Notes: generated by a model from the letters alone, not told the origin. A stretch of 64,000 nucleotides of DNA from Paraburkholderia nodosa DSM 21604 (GCF_000519185.1 NZ_JAFA01000018.1:105419-169418); one strand, 5' to 3'. Counted from the stretch's first letter, positions 1 to 9,394 are shown. A program made the numbers and translations.

Positions 1-43
1 ACTCGTGCTCGCTCACGAAGACGCTTCGACGCTAGCGCATTAA
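1..43 (+). CDS. miaB: Possible C-terminal end of MiaB (partial)
   Basis: The second reading frame from the window edge encodes LVLAHEDASTLAH followed by TAA at 41-43. MiaB, the tRNA A37 methylthiotransferase, usually lies just upstream of phoH in proteobacteria, and its TRAM domain ends in a SLRGE-type motif after which such a tail would fit. Only 13 codons are visible and no family signature is inside the window, so the assignment rests on position and is an inference. Confidence 0.35.
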   Translation, partial: LVLAHEDASTLAH

Positions 44-80
44 TCGGCGCATCGCAGGAATTCAGGAGTTCAGAGACACC

Positions 81-1214
81 TTGAAGCCCAATCAGCAGCA
101 TCTGGAATTCACCGCGCCGCGCGACGACAACGCGCGGCTCGCCAACCTCTGCGGCCCGCTCGACGAAAACCTGCGGCAGATCGAGCAAGCGCTCGACGTG
201 ACGCTCGCGCGGCGCGGCCATCGCATCACCATTCGCGGGCGTGGCGCCAAGCTGGCGCTCGCGGCGCTCGAGAACTTCTACAACCGGGCGCGCGATCCGC
301 TCTCCGTCGACGACATTCAGTTGGCGCTCGTCGAAGCCCGGCACCCCGTGAACTTCGGCAGCAATTCGGCGAACGATCCGCGCGGCAATGGCAACGGCGG
401 CGTGCGCGGCAATGTGAACGGCGGCAACAGCGGTGGCAACGACGCCGCCGAGATCGACCCGCGTTTTCGCGGCGACCCCGATCATCCGTTCGACGAGCCC
501 GCGCGCGAAGGCGTCGATGTCGAGGAACTGGGCCCGAAGCTCTACACGCGCCGCGCCGACCTGCGCGGCCGCACGCCCGCGCAGCGCGAGTATCTGAAGC
601 AGATCATCTCGCACGACGTGACGTTCGGCATCGGGCCCGCGGGCACCGGCAAGACCTATCTCGCCGTGGCCTGCGCCGTGGACGCGCTCGAGCGCGACCA
701 GGTCAAGCGCATCGTGCTCACGCGTCCGGCCGTGGAAGCGGGCGAGCGTCTCGGCTTCCTGCCCGGCGATCTGTCGCAGAAGGTCGATCCGTATCTGCGT
801 CCGCTGTACGACGCGCTTTACGATCTGCTCGGCTTCGACAAGACCGCGAAGATGTTCGAGCGCCAGATGATCGAAATCGCGCCGCTCGCCTACATGCGCG
901 GGCGCACGCTCAATCACGCGTTCATCATTCTCGACGAGGCGCAGAACACCACGCCCGAGCAGATGAAGATGTTCCTCACGCGTATCGGCTTCGGCTCGAA
1001 GGCAGTCGTGACCGGCGACACCACGCAGATCGACTTGCCGCGCGGCCACAAGAGCGGCCTTATCGAGGCGCAGCATGTGCTGAAGGACGTGCGCGGCATC
1101 GCCGTCACGCACTTCACGAGTGCGGACGTGGTGCGCCATCCGCTCGTCGCGCGTATCGTCGAGGCTTATGACGCGCATTCGAAAAAGGACGAGGGCGTTG
1201 GCGACGCGCGCTAA
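81..1214 (+). CDS. ybeZ: PhoH-like ATPase (YbeZ)
   Basis: This is a cytoplasmic P-loop ATPase of the PhoH/YbeZ family, linked to RNA metabolism and a genetic partner of the ribonuclease YbeY encoded next. The protein has 377 aa. Residues 1-90 form the family N-terminal part. Walker A is GPAGTGKT at 185-192 and Walker B is FIILDEAQ at 281-288. Residues about 93-122 form a Gly/Asn-rich linker (GNGNGGVRGNVNGG) between the two, which looks like low-complexity expansion. The chosen start is TTG at 81, preceded by AGGAG at 64-68; no in-frame ATG gives a full N-terminus. The ybeY start follows after 35 bases, so the two are probably co-transcribed. The family call is firm; the exact RNA substrate is not known. 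Confidence 0.93.
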   Translation: MKPNQQHLEFTAPRDDNARLANLCGPLDENLRQIEQALDVTLARRGHRITIRGRGAKLALAALENFYNRARDPLSVDDIQLALVEARHPVNFGSNSANDPRGNGNGGVRGNVNGGNSGGNDAAEIDPRFRGDPDHPFDEPAREGVDVEELGPKLYTRRADLRGRTPAQREYLKQIISHDVTFGIGPAGTGKTYLAVACAVDALERDQVKRIVLTRPAVEAGERLGFLPGDLSQKVDPYLRPLYDALYDLLGFDKTAKMFERQMIEIAPLAYMRGRTLNHAFIILDEAQNTTPEQMKMFLTRIGFGSKAVVTGDTTQIDLPRGHKSGLIEAQHVLKDVRGIAVTHFTSADVVRHPLVARIVEAYDAHSKKDEGVGDAR

Positions 1215-1249
1215 CGCCGCCGCCTGCGTCGTTTCACAGCTTTAACCCC

Positions 1250-1711
1250 ATGCCCCGCGCACCGAAACTCAAACTGACCGTGCAGTTCCCCGCCGCGAAG
1301 GCGTTCCCCGAGCACAAGGCCGCGCTGCCGCGCGCCACCGTGGCGGCGTGGCTCAAGGCCGCGCTCTTCGCGGACGCGGAACTGGCCGTGCGCTTCGTCG
1401 ATGCCGAGGAAGGCCGCACGCTCAACCGCACGTATCGCGGCAAGGACTACGCGACCAACGTGCTCACCTTCGCGTATGCCGAGAGCGAGGACGATCCGGT
1501 CACGGGCGATCTGATCCTGTGCTGCCCCGTGGTGGAAAAAGAAGCTGCCGAGCAGGGCAAGCCGCTCGCCGCGCACTACGCGCATCTGCTCGTGCACGGC
1601 GCGCTGCACGCGCAGGGTTACGATCACGAAGACGAGACCGAAGCCGAAGAGATGGAAGGCATCGAAACCGAGGTGCTCAACTCGCTAGGCTTTCCGGATC
1701 CGTACAAGTAA
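1250..1711 (+). CDS. ybeY: Endoribonuclease YbeY (rRNA maturation factor)
   Basis: YbeY is a zinc-dependent single-strand endoribonuclease involved in 16S rRNA 3'-end maturation and late 70S ribosome quality control. The 153-aa length is normal for the family. The metal-binding signature HGALHAQGYDHE gives three histidines at 116, 120 and 126, and the RTYRGKDYATNVLTF stretch (61-75) is the conserved substrate-groove segment. It starts at an ATG 35 bases after phoH and ends 9 bases before the chaC start, so it belongs to the same plus-strand transcript. Nothing is missing. Confidence 0.95.
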   Translation: MPRAPKLKLTVQFPAAKAFPEHKAALPRATVAAWLKAALFADAELAVRFVDAEEGRTLNRTYRGKDYATNVLTFAYAESEDDPVTGDLILCCPVVEKEAAEQGKPLAAHYAHLLVHGALHAQGYDHEDETEAEEMEGIETEVLNSLGFPDPYK

Positions 1712-1720
1712 GCCCACGCC

Positions 1721-2410
1721 ATGAACGACAAACGCACGCCCGATTTCGCCGAACCCTCAGCACTGCCCGAGGCGGGCGATGCGAGCGTGCCCTGCCCCGG
1801 CTACCCGCCGGCGCTCGGCGAGTCGCGGCTCCTGAGCGAAGACGAATTGCGCGCCTCGCTCGCCTGCACGCTAAAAGCGCGAGGCTGGGACGGCGCGAGC
1901 GACATCTGGCTGTTCGGCTATGGCTCGCTGATCTGGAACCCAGGGCTGCCCACCGTCGAGAACGTGCGTTCGCGCGTGCACGGCTACCATCGGGGGCTTT
2001 ACCTGTGGTCGCGCGTGAACCGCGGCACGCCCGAGCAGCCCGGCCTCGTGCTCGCGCTCGACCGCGGCGGCTCGTGCGCGGGCGTCGCGTTCCGTCTTGC
2101 GGCCGAAGGCGCGATGCCGCACCTCGAAGCGCTCTGGCGCCGCGAGATGCCGATGGGCTCGTACCGCCCCGCCTGGCTGCCCTGCGTGCTCGCAGACGGC
2201 CGCCGCGTCGCCGCGCTCGCATTCGTCATGCGGCGCGATGTGTCGTCTTACACCGGCAAGCTTTCCGAAGCCACAGTGCGCACCGTGTTCGGCTGCGCGT
2301 CTGGCCGCTACGGCACGACGCTCGACTACGTGCGCCGCACCGTCGATGCACTGCGCGAGAGCGGCATGCGCGACCGCGCGCTGGAGCGGCTGCTCGCGCG
2401 TTGCGCTTGA
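1721..2410 (+). CDS. chaC: ChaC-family gamma-glutamylcyclotransferase
   Basis: The ChaC family cleaves glutathione to 5-oxoproline and Cys-Gly in the cytosol. The 229-aa protein carries the glycine loop LFGYGSLIW (64-72) that binds the gamma-glutamyl group, and the WRREM segment holds the expected catalytic glutamate (Glu142). The first 55 residues are a family-variable extension. It lies 9 bases after ybeY and is followed by a possible terminator, so it looks like the last gene of the phoH-ybeY-chaC group. Specificity for glutathione over other gamma-glutamyl peptides is inferred from the family. Confidence 0.88.
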   Translation: MNDKRTPDFAEPSALPEAGDASVPCPGYPPALGESRLLSEDELRASLACTLKARGWDGASDIWLFGYGSLIWNPGLPTVENVRSRVHGYHRGLYLWSRVNRGTPEQPGLVLALDRGGSCAGVAFRLAAEGAMPHLEALWRREMPMGSYRPAWLPCVLADGRRVAALAFVMRRDVSSYTGKLSEATVRTVFGCASGRYGTTLDYVRRTVDALRESGMRDRALERLLARCA

Positions 2411-2435
2411 GGTTGCGCTGGTCACGTTGACCAAA

Positions 2436-2467
2436 CGGCGGCTGGCGTCACGGCGCGCCGCTTTTTC
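2436..2467 (+). terminator. Possible intrinsic terminator after chaC
   Basis: A GCGGC arm (2438-2442) pairs with GCCGC (2457-2461) and is followed directly by TTTTT (2462-2466). The stem is short, so the call is moderate. It would separate chaC from corC, which starts about 150 bases later. Confidence 0.4.
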
Positions 2468-2618
2468 GTCCACCGGGCGGCGACGCCGCATCTGCGTTAG
2501 GATTGATCTGCCGGCGTGTGTCCTTTGTGTGGCATTACACGGTCGCGCCACAGGCGTGATGTATCCTTAACCCTCCGCAACAGCGCGCCCTGCCCCCAGC
2601 GGCAAAGGGCGCACCACC

Positions 2619-3512
2619 ATGAACGACTCTTATCCCAGTCGACGCCAGACCGACAAACCGCAGGAAAAGCGCTCCCTACTCGAGCGGCTGACCGACTTCA
2701 TCTCGCCCGAGCCCGACTCTCGCAGCGAGCTTCTCGAAATCCTCCAGGACGCGCACGCGCGCAACTTGATCGACGCCGATTCGCTTTCGATGATCGAAGG
2801 CGTGTTTCAGGTGTCCGAGCTTTGCGCGCGCGACATCATGATCCCGCGGGCCCAGATGGACGCGATCAACATCGCCGAAAATCCTGACGAATTCATTCCA
2901 TTCGTGCTCGAGAAAGCGCACTCGCGCTACCCCGTGTACGACGGCAACCGCGACAACGTGATCGGCGTGCTGCTCGCCAAAGACCTGCTGCGCTACTACG
3001 CCGAAGAGGAATTCGACGTGCGCGGCATGCTGCGCCCGGCCGTGTTCATCCCCGAGTCCAAGCGCCTGAACGTGCTGCTGCACGACTTTCGCCAGAACCG
3101 CAATCACATCGCCATCGTCGTGGACGAATACGGCGGCGTGGCCGGTCTCATCACGATCGAGGACGTGCTGGAGCAGATCGTGGGCGACATCGAGGACGAA
3201 TACGACTTCGACGAGGAAAGCGGCAACATCATCGCTTCGCCCGACGGGCGGTTCCGCGTGCGCGCGCTCACCGAAATCGAGCAGTTCAACGAGGCGTTCG
3301 GCACCCATTACTCCGATGAGGAAGTCGATACGATCGGCGGCTTCGTCACGAATCACTTCGGGCGCGTGCCGCATCGCGGGGAGAAGGTGCGCATCGGCGA
3401 CCTGATCTTCGAGGTGCTGCGCGCCGACGCGCGCCAGGTTCACATGCTGCTGGTGCGGCGCGACCCGATGGCAGGACAGCGCGAAGCCGCGCTGCAGCCG
3501 CCGGGCACCTGA
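2619..3512 (+). CDS. corC: CorC/HlyC family CBS-domain transporter-associated protein
   Basis: CorC-type proteins (magnesium and cobalt efflux protein family, also called YbeX) carry a CBS pair that binds adenine nucleotides and a C-terminal CorC/HlyC domain. The 297-aa protein has the CBS pair at about 65-190, including the family segment VVDEYGGVAGLITIEDVLEQIVGDIEDE, and the CorC domain at about 205-285. There is no membrane-spanning DUF21 region, so this is the short soluble type, known in E. coli from the ybeZ-ybeY-ybeX-lnt neighbourhood seen here. The ATG at 2619 gives the standard N-terminus. A true transport role is unproven for short members; a link to ribosome or Mg homeostasis is the usual view. 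Confidence 0.9.
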   Translation: MNDSYPSRRQTDKPQEKRSLLERLTDFISPEPDSRSELLEILQDAHARNLIDADSLSMIEGVFQVSELCARDIMIPRAQMDAINIAENPDEFIPFVLEKAHSRYPVYDGNRDNVIGVLLAKDLLRYYAEEEFDVRGMLRPAVFIPESKRLNVLLHDFRQNRNHIAIVVDEYGGVAGLITIEDVLEQIVGDIEDEYDFDEESGNIIASPDGRFRVRALTEIEQFNEAFGTHYSDEEVDTIGGFVTNHFGRVPHRGEKVRIGDLIFEVLRADARQVHMLLVRRDPMAGQREAALQPPGT

Positions 3513-3544
3513 CGCAACGCGAGCGCGCCGCCTATGCGCAGACG

Positions 3545-3570
3545 ACGCCAGCCTCCGGGCTGGCGTTTTT
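3545..3570 (+). terminator. Strong rho-independent terminator after corC
   Basis: ACGCCAGCC (3545-3553) and GGCTGGCGT (3558-3566) form a perfect 9-bp stem with a TCCG tetraloop, followed by TTTT (3567-3570). It lies 33 bases after the corC stop and 140 bases before lnt, so lnt probably has its own promoter. Confidence 0.85.
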
Positions 3571-3709
3571 GCTTCGAGCGCGCCGAAGCTTCGATCCGCC
3601 CCCAGGAGACCATCCCGGTAACGTCGCACGAAAGTGCTATCGTTGCGCTCGTCGCGCAATCCGCGCCCGCGCTTTTCAGCGCGCTTTCCATCGCATTCCA
3701 CAGCACCGC

Positions 3710-5398
3710 ATGGCCGAACCGATCGATACCCGCGCGCGCACCGAGACGCGTGCGAGCGAAACCACCAACGGCGCCGCGCGCCGCGCGCTGCCCTTCTGGC
3801 ACTATCTCGCCGCTGCCGCGCTGGGCGCGCTCAACACGCTGTCGTTCGCGCCCACGCCGCGCGGCGGCTGGCTCGCCATTGCGATCTTTGCGCTGTTCTA
3901 CTTCTGGCTCACGCGCACCACCGGCTGGAGGAGCGCGCTCTTCACGGGCTGGGCGTTCGGCTTCGGCAACTTCGTGAGCGGCGTCTGGTGGCTTTACGTG
4001 AGCATGCACTTCTACGGCGGCATGCCCGCGGTGCTCGCGGGCGCCGCGCTCGTGCTGTTCTCGCTTTACCTCGGTCTGTATCCGGCGCTCGCCGCGCTCA
4101 TCTGGTCGTTTTGCGCGGGACACGCGAAGAATGGACGCAGCGGCGAGTTGCCGTTCTCACCCACGTGGCACGGCGCCTTCGCATTCGCGAGTGCGTGGGC
4201 GCTCGGCGAATGGGCGCGCGGCTATGTGTTCACCGGCTTTCCCTGGCTTTCGAGCGGTTACGCGCAAGTGGACGGTCCGCTCGCCGGTTTTGCGCCGATC
4301 GTGGGCGTGTATGGCGTGGGCTGGGTGCTCGCGCTCGTCGCGGCGCTCATCGCGCAGGCGGTTTTGCGCGCGCGCGACATGAAGGGGCATGGCGCGACGC
4401 CTCGGCGCGGTGCGGTGGCGACGCCTGCGCTGCTCGCGCTCGCCGTGATCGCCGCCGGCCTGCTGCTCTCGCTCGTCTCGTGGACGCAACCCTCCGGCAC
4501 GCCGCTCAACGTGCGGCTGCTGCAAGGCAACGTCAAGCAGGACATGAAGTTCTCCGAGCAGGGCACGATCGATGCGCTCAACGAGTTCCAGAAGCTGATT
4601 ACCGAAAAGCCCGCCGATCTCGTCGTCACGCCCGAAACCGCAGTGCCGGTGCTCGTGCAGGAAATTCCCCAGAAGTTCGGCCGCGATATCCGCGCCTTCG
4701 CCGACGGCACGAACACGGCTATTCTGTTTGGCGCAGTAGGCGGCACCATCACGTCCGACGGGCGCGTGATCGACTACACCAACAGCCTCTTCGGCATCAC
4801 GCCGGGCCAGAACGGCCTCTATCGCTACGACAAGCATCACCTCGTGCCCTTCGGCGAATTCGTGCCCTGGGGCTTCCGCTGGTTCGTCAATCTCATGAAC
4901 ATCCCGCTCGGCGACTTCGCGCGCGGGGCGCCCGTGCAACCGCCCTTCCGCGTGCACGGTGAACTCGTGGCCGTGAACATCTGCTACGAGGATATCTTTG
5001 GCGAGGAGGTCGCGCGCACCGTGCGCGAGAGCCCGGCCTCGCCGGGCATCCTGATCAACTCGACGAACCTCGCGTGGTTCGGCGACACCATCGCGCTCGA
5101 TCAGCACCTGCAGATTGCGCGCATGCGCTCGCTCGAAACCGGCCGCCCGATGCTGCGCGCGACCAACACGGGCGCCACGGCCGCCATCGACGCGAAAGGC
5201 CGGGTGATCGCACGTTTGCCGACGTTCACGGTGGGCTCGCTCGACGTGAAGGTGGAAGGGACGAGCGGCTTCACGCCCTACGTGACGAGCGGCAACAACA
5301 CGGTGATCGCCATGTCGTTGCTGCTGCTGGCGCTCGGCTTTGCGTTCGGACCGGCCTTCAAGGGCGCGAAGGAACGCAAGCCGGCCAACGAAAAATAA
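3710..5398 (+). CDS. lnt: Apolipoprotein N-acyltransferase Lnt
   Basis: Lnt transfers the third acyl chain onto the N-terminal cysteine of lipoproteins in the inner membrane. The chosen ATG at 3710 gives 562 aa; the frame is open further upstream but reads through the corC terminator region, so a longer start is unlikely. Hydrophobic segments fill residues about 20-260, and the nitrilase domain occupies about 265-530 with a last membrane segment near the C-terminus. The catalytic triad is visible: Glu309 (VTPETAVP), Lys375 (YDKHHLVPFGEF) and Cys425 (NICYEDIFGEE). The gene is complete and follows corC as in many proteobacteria. Confidence 0.95.
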   Translation: MAEPIDTRARTETRASETTNGAARRALPFWHYLAAAALGALNTLSFAPTPRGGWLAIAIFALFYFWLTRTTGWRSALFTGWAFGFGNFVSGVWWLYVSMHFYGGMPAVLAGAALVLFSLYLGLYPALAALIWSFCAGHAKNGRSGELPFSPTWHGAFAFASAWALGEWARGYVFTGFPWLSSGYAQVDGPLAGFAPIVGVYGVGWVLALVAALIAQAVLRARDMKGHGATPRRGAVATPALLALAVIAAGLLLSLVSWTQPSGTPLNVRLLQGNVKQDMKFSEQGTIDALNEFQKLITEKPADLVVTPETAVPVLVQEIPQKFGRDIRAFADGTNTAILFGAVGGTITSDGRVIDYTNSLFGITPGQNGLYRYDKHHLVPFGEFVPWGFRWFVNLMNIPLGDFARGAPVQPPFRVHGELVAVNICYEDIFGEEVARTVRESPASPGILINSTNLAWFGDTIALDQHLQIARMRSLETGRPMLRATNTGATAAIDAKGRVIARLPTFTVGSLDVKVEGTSGFTPYVTSGNNTVIAMSLLLLALGFAFGPAFKGAKERKPANEK

Positions 5399-5483
5399 GC
5401 CGCGCAACCACCCGCTGACGACGCAACCACGCCGCTGCCGGCCGCCCGAACCCCGTCCAGGTCTCAAGGCTCCGGCAATCCGG

Positions 5484-5489
5484 TAAAAT
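5484..5489 (+). promoter_or_regulatory. Possible -10 element for glyQS
   Basis: TAAAAT in the context CCGGTAAAATTCAATG lies about 150 bases before glyQ in the lnt-glyQ spacer. No convincing -35 box is seen upstream. This is a resemblance to sigma-70 -10 boxes only. Confidence 0.28.
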
Positions 5490-5635
5490 TCAATGTTTTA
5501 GCACCTGGCCGCCTCCTGGCCCGGGCCACGCAAGGGGAAGGGGCAAGGCGGAGCATCGCCGCCCCGCCGGCGCGCTCGCCTGGCTCCGGCCGCCGCATTC
5601 CGCCCCCGAAAGCCCGAAAGACACTGCAGGCACAC

Positions 5636-6643
5636 ATGCTCACGTTTCAGCAAATCATCCTGACGCTCCAGTCTTACTGGGACAAGCAGGGCTGCGCACT
5701 GCTCCAGCCGATCGACATGGAAGTCGGCGCCGGCACCTCGCACGTCCACACCTTCCTGCGCGCAATCGGCCCCGAGCCGTGGCGCGCGGCCTACGTGCAG
5801 CCCTCGCGCCGCCCGAAGGACGGCCGCTACGGCGAGAACCCGAACCGTCTGCAGCACTACTACCAGTACCAGGTGGTGCTCAAGCCCGCGCCGGAGAACA
5901 TTCTCGACCTGTACCTCGGCTCGCTCGAGGCGCTCGGCTTCGACCTGAAGCAGAACGACGTGCGCTTCGTCGAAGACGACTGGGAGAACCCCACGCTCGG
6001 CGCCTGGGGCCTCGGCTGGGAAGTGTGGCTCAACGGCATGGAAGTCACGCAGTTCACCTACTTCCAGCAAGTGGGCGGCATCGACTGCAAGCCGGTGCTC
6101 GGCGAAATCACCTACGGTCTCGAGCGTCTCGCGATGTATCTGCAGAAGGTCGAGAACGTCTACGACCTCGTCTGGACCGAGTGGGAAGAACAAGGCCCGA
6201 ACGGCCCGGAAATGCGCCGCCTCACCTATGGCGACGTCTACCACCAGAACGAAGTCGAGCAATCGACCTATAACTTCGAGCACGCGAACGTCGACCTGCT
6301 GTTCACGTTCTTCAACGCGTACGAAGCCGAAGCGAAGCGCATGATCGATCTGCAGCTCGCGCTGCCCGCCTACGAACTCGTGCTCAAGGCCGGCCACACG
6401 TTCAACCTGCTCGACGCGCGCGGCGCGATCTCCGTGACGGAGCGCGCAGCGTACATCGGCCGCATTCGCGCGCTTTCGCGCAGCGTGGCGCAGTCGTACT
6501 ACGAGTCGCGCGAAAAGCTCGGCTTCCCGATGCTCGGCAACCCCGTGCACGGCGTGCCGGGCCTCACCACCGACGAACAGGACGCCGCGATGCCCGCCTG
6601 GGCGCCGCCGCTGAAGGTCGAACGCAAGTTCGACGAGGAATGA
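5636..6643 (+). CDS. glyQ: Glycine--tRNA ligase alpha subunit
   Basis: GlyQ is the catalytic subunit of the bacterial alpha2beta2 glycyl-tRNA synthetase, which charges tRNA-Gly. The 335-aa protein begins MLTFQQIILTLQSYWDKQGC, the hallmark N-terminus of the class II alpha subunit, and contains the QPSRRPKDGRYGENPNRLQHYYQYQVV segment with the ATP-binding arginines. Length is slightly above the usual ~300 because of a longer C-terminal tail (after about 300). It is followed 16 bases later by glyS, so both subunits come from one transcript. Confidence 0.97.
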   Translation: MLTFQQIILTLQSYWDKQGCALLQPIDMEVGAGTSHVHTFLRAIGPEPWRAAYVQPSRRPKDGRYGENPNRLQHYYQYQVVLKPAPENILDLYLGSLEALGFDLKQNDVRFVEDDWENPTLGAWGLGWEVWLNGMEVTQFTYFQQVGGIDCKPVLGEITYGLERLAMYLQKVENVYDLVWTEWEEQGPNGPEMRRLTYGDVYHQNEVEQSTYNFEHANVDLLFTFFNAYEAEAKRMIDLQLALPAYELVLKAGHTFNLLDARGAISVTERAAYIGRIRALSRSVAQSYYESREKLGFPMLGNPVHGVPGLTTDEQDAAMPAWAPPLKVERKFDEE

Positions 6644-6659
6644 ACGGATCTCAAGAACA

Positions 6660-8759
6660 ATGACGCAAGCTCATCACGCCACCCTCCTCGTCGAACTGCT
6701 GACCGAGGAACTGCCGCCGAAGGCCCTCGCGCGCCTGGGCGACGCGTTCGCCGAAGGCATCGCGCAGCGCCTCGCCGCGCGCGACCTGATCGAAGGCGAC
6801 CTCTCGTTCGAACGTTACGCGACGCCGCGACGCCTCGCCGTCACGATCAAGAACGTGCGCAGCGTTGCGCCCGAAAAGCAGGTGCGCGAAAAAGTGCTGC
6901 CCGTTTCGGTCGCGCTCGACGCCAACGGCCAGCCCACCGCGCCGCTCGCGAAGAAGCTCGCGGCGCTCGGCTTCCCCGATTTCCCCGTGAGCGACCTCGA
7001 GCGCGCGAGCGACGGCAAGAACGAAGCGTTCTTCCTGCGCTACTCAGCGCCGGGCGCCACGCTCGCCGACGGCCTGCAAGCCGTGCTCGACGAAGCGCTC
7101 GGCAAGCTGCCGATCCCGAAGGTCATGACCTACCAGCGCCCGGATGGCAGCAACGTCCAGTTCGTGCGCCCGGTGCATCGCCTCACGGTGCTGCACGGCG
7201 ACCAGATCGTGCCGGTCACGGCGTTCGGCGTCGATGCCGACGACACCACGCGCGGCCACCGCTTCCTCTCCGAAGGCCTGATCGCCATCCAGCACGCCGA
7301 CGAGTACGCGCACACGCTGCAGCACAAGGGCTTCGTGATCGCGAGCTACGCCGACCGCCGCGAATCGATCCGCGCGCAACTCATCGAACAGGCCGGCAGC
7401 GACAAGGTCGTGATGCCCGAGTCGCTGCTCGACGAAGTGAATTCGCTCGTCGAATGGCCGGTCGTGTATGCGTGCAAGTTCGAGGACGAATTCCTGCAAG
7501 TGCCGCAGGAATGCCTGATCCTCACGATGCAGACGAACCAGAAGTACTTCGCGCTCACCGACGACCAGGGCCGACTGCGCTCGCGCTTCCTGATCGTCTC
7601 GAACATCGCGACGCAAACGCCCGACGAGATCGTCGAGGGCAACGAGCGCGTGGTGCGCCCGCGTCTGGCCGACGCGAAGTTCTTCTTCGAGCAGGACAAG
7701 AAGAAGCCGCTGGCCGACCGCGTACCGCTGCTCGCGAACGTGGTGTATCACAACAAGCTCGGCTCGACGCTGCAGCGCGTGGAGCGCCTCGAAGCGCTTG
7801 CCGGCCGGATTGCCTTGATGTGCAGCGCCGATATCGCGCTCGCGGAACGCGGCGCGCGCCTCGCGAAGGCCGACCTCCTGACCGACATGGTGGGCGAGTT
7901 CCCCGAGCTGCAAGGCACGATGGGCACCTACTACGCGCGCCACGACGGCGAGCCCGAAGAAGTGGCGATTGCGTGCTCCGAGCACTACCAGCCGCGCTTC
8001 TCCGGCGACGCCCTGCCCGCCACCACGACGGGCACGATCGTCGCGCTCGCGGACAAGCTGGAAACGCTCGTCGGGATCTGGGGCATCGGCCTCGCGCCCA
8101 CCGGCGAAAAAGATCCGTTCGCGCTGCGCCGTCACGCGCTGGGCGTGCTGCGCATTCTCGTCGAGAAGCAACTGCCGCTCGACCTCGTCGAGCTGCTGCG
8201 CGCCACCTCCGTGCAATTTGCCGGCATCGAGGCCGTGACGGAGTCGACCCAGGCCATCTACGAGTTCTGCATGGACCGCCTGCGCGGCATGCTGCGCGAA
8301 CGCGGCTTCGCGGCCACCGAAGTGGACGCGGTGCTCGCACTGAACCCCACGCGCCTCGACGACATCGTCTCGCGTCTGGACGCGGTGCGCGAATTCGCAG
8401 CGCTCGCGGAAGCGGCCTCGCTCGCGGCGGCCAACAAGCGCATCTCGAACATCCTCAAGAAGTCCGAGGGTGTAGAAGATGCGGGCGTGCAGATCGCCCT
8501 TTTCGTCGAAGCCGCCGAGAAGGCGCTCTACGCACAGCTCGAACAAGTCGCGCCGCGCGTGGAAACGCAGCTCGCCGCACGCGAGTACACGGGCGCGCTC
8601 ACCGCGCTCGCGGCGCTGCGCGAAACCGTGGACACGTTCTTCAACGACGTGATGGTCAACGCCGAAGACCCGGCGCTGCGTGCGAACCGCCTCGCGCTGC
8701 TCAAGGCGCTGCATCGCCAGATGAACAGCGTCGCGGACATTTCGCGGCTGGCTGCATAA
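6660..8759 (+). CDS. glyS: Glycine--tRNA ligase beta subunit
   Basis: GlyS is the tRNA-recognising beta subunit of the tetrameric glycyl-tRNA synthetase. The 699-aa length is typical. The N-terminal LLVELLTEELPPKAL motif, the GHRFLS segment (about 197-202), and the C-terminal DALR-like anticodon-binding region (about 590-690) are all present. The ATG at 6660 is preceded by CTCAAGAACA. It is translated directly after glyQ and is followed by gmhB after 30 bases. Confidence 0.97.
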   Translation: MTQAHHATLLVELLTEELPPKALARLGDAFAEGIAQRLAARDLIEGDLSFERYATPRRLAVTIKNVRSVAPEKQVREKVLPVSVALDANGQPTAPLAKKLAALGFPDFPVSDLERASDGKNEAFFLRYSAPGATLADGLQAVLDEALGKLPIPKVMTYQRPDGSNVQFVRPVHRLTVLHGDQIVPVTAFGVDADDTTRGHRFLSEGLIAIQHADEYAHTLQHKGFVIASYADRRESIRAQLIEQAGSDKVVMPESLLDEVNSLVEWPVVYACKFEDEFLQVPQECLILTMQTNQKYFALTDDQGRLRSRFLIVSNIATQTPDEIVEGNERVVRPRLADAKFFFEQDKKKPLADRVPLLANVVYHNKLGSTLQRVERLEALAGRIALMCSADIALAERGARLAKADLLTDMVGEFPELQGTMGTYYARHDGEPEEVAIACSEHYQPRFSGDALPATTTGTIVALADKLETLVGIWGIGLAPTGEKDPFALRRHALGVLRILVEKQLPLDLVELLRATSVQFAGIEAVTESTQAIYEFCMDRLRGMLRERGFAATEVDAVLALNPTRLDDIVSRLDAVREFAALAEAASLAAANKRISNILKKSEGVEDAGVQIALFVEAAEKALYAQLEQVAPRVETQLAAREYTGALTALAALRETVDTFFNDVMVNAEDPALRANRLALLKALHRQMNSVADISRLAA

Positions 8760-8789
8760 GCGCAAACAAGCGGAACTGAGCGAGACGCC

Positions 8790-9353
8790 ATGCCGACCAG
8801 CACCACCAGAAAACTCGTGATCCTCGACCGCGACGGCGTGATCAACGTCGACTCCGACGCGTTCATCAAGTCGCCGGACGAATGGGTCGCGATACCCGGC
8901 AGCCTCGAAGCGATCGCGCGCCTGAACCAGGCGGGCTATCGCGTCGCGGTGGCGTCGAACCAGTCGGGCATCGGGCGCGGATTGTTCGACATGGCCGCGC
9001 TCAACGCCATGCACGCGAAGATGCATCGCCAGGCGGCAGCCGTGGGCGGCCGCATCGACGCCGTGTTCTTCTGCCCGCACACGGCGCAGGACCATTGCGA
9101 GTGCCGCAAGCCGCAGCCCGGCATGCTCAAGATGATCGCGGAGCGCTTCGAGATCGAACCGGCCGATACCCCGGTGGTGGGCGACTCGCTGCGTGACCTC
9201 CAGGCAGGCGCGGTACTCGGCTTTCGCACGCACCTCGTGCGTTCGGGCAAGGGCGAGAAAACGCTCGCCGCCGGCGGCCTGCCCGAGGGCACGCTGATCC
9301 ACGACGACCTGCGCGCTTTCGCGCTCGACTTTCTCGCGAACGTCCCTGCGTAA
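8790..9353 (+). CDS. gmhB: D-glycero-D-manno-heptose 1,7-bisphosphate phosphatase
   Basis: GmhB removes the C7 phosphate from heptose bisphosphate in the ADP-heptose pathway for lipopolysaccharide inner core. The 187-aa HAD-family protein has the nucleophile motif VILDRDGVIN (Asp13, Asp15), the SNQSGIGRG motif (threonine/serine motif II region), a zinc-loop CPHTAQDHCECRKP with three cysteines and a histidine, and the terminal VVGDSLRDLQAG acidic motif. It sits between glyS and plsC, a placement seen in Burkholderia relatives. Length and motifs exclude histidinol phosphatase fusions. Confidence 0.92.
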   Translation: MPTSTTRKLVILDRDGVINVDSDAFIKSPDEWVAIPGSLEAIARLNQAGYRVAVASNQSGIGRGLFDMAALNAMHAKMHRQAAAVGGRIDAVFFCPHTAQDHCECRKPQPGMLKMIAERFEIEPADTPVVGDSLRDLQAGAVLGFRTHLVRSGKGEKTLAAGGLPEGTLIHDDLRAFALDFLANVPA

Positions 9354-9394
9354 AGGCGCAGGCGGCACACGCGAACACTAAACCGGCTCGACCG

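Noticed and set aside
5399..5635. Glycine riboswitch or T-box before glyQS
   Set aside because: No T-box sequence, no glycine aptamer-like conserved segments; T-box control of glyQS is mainly a Firmicutes feature.
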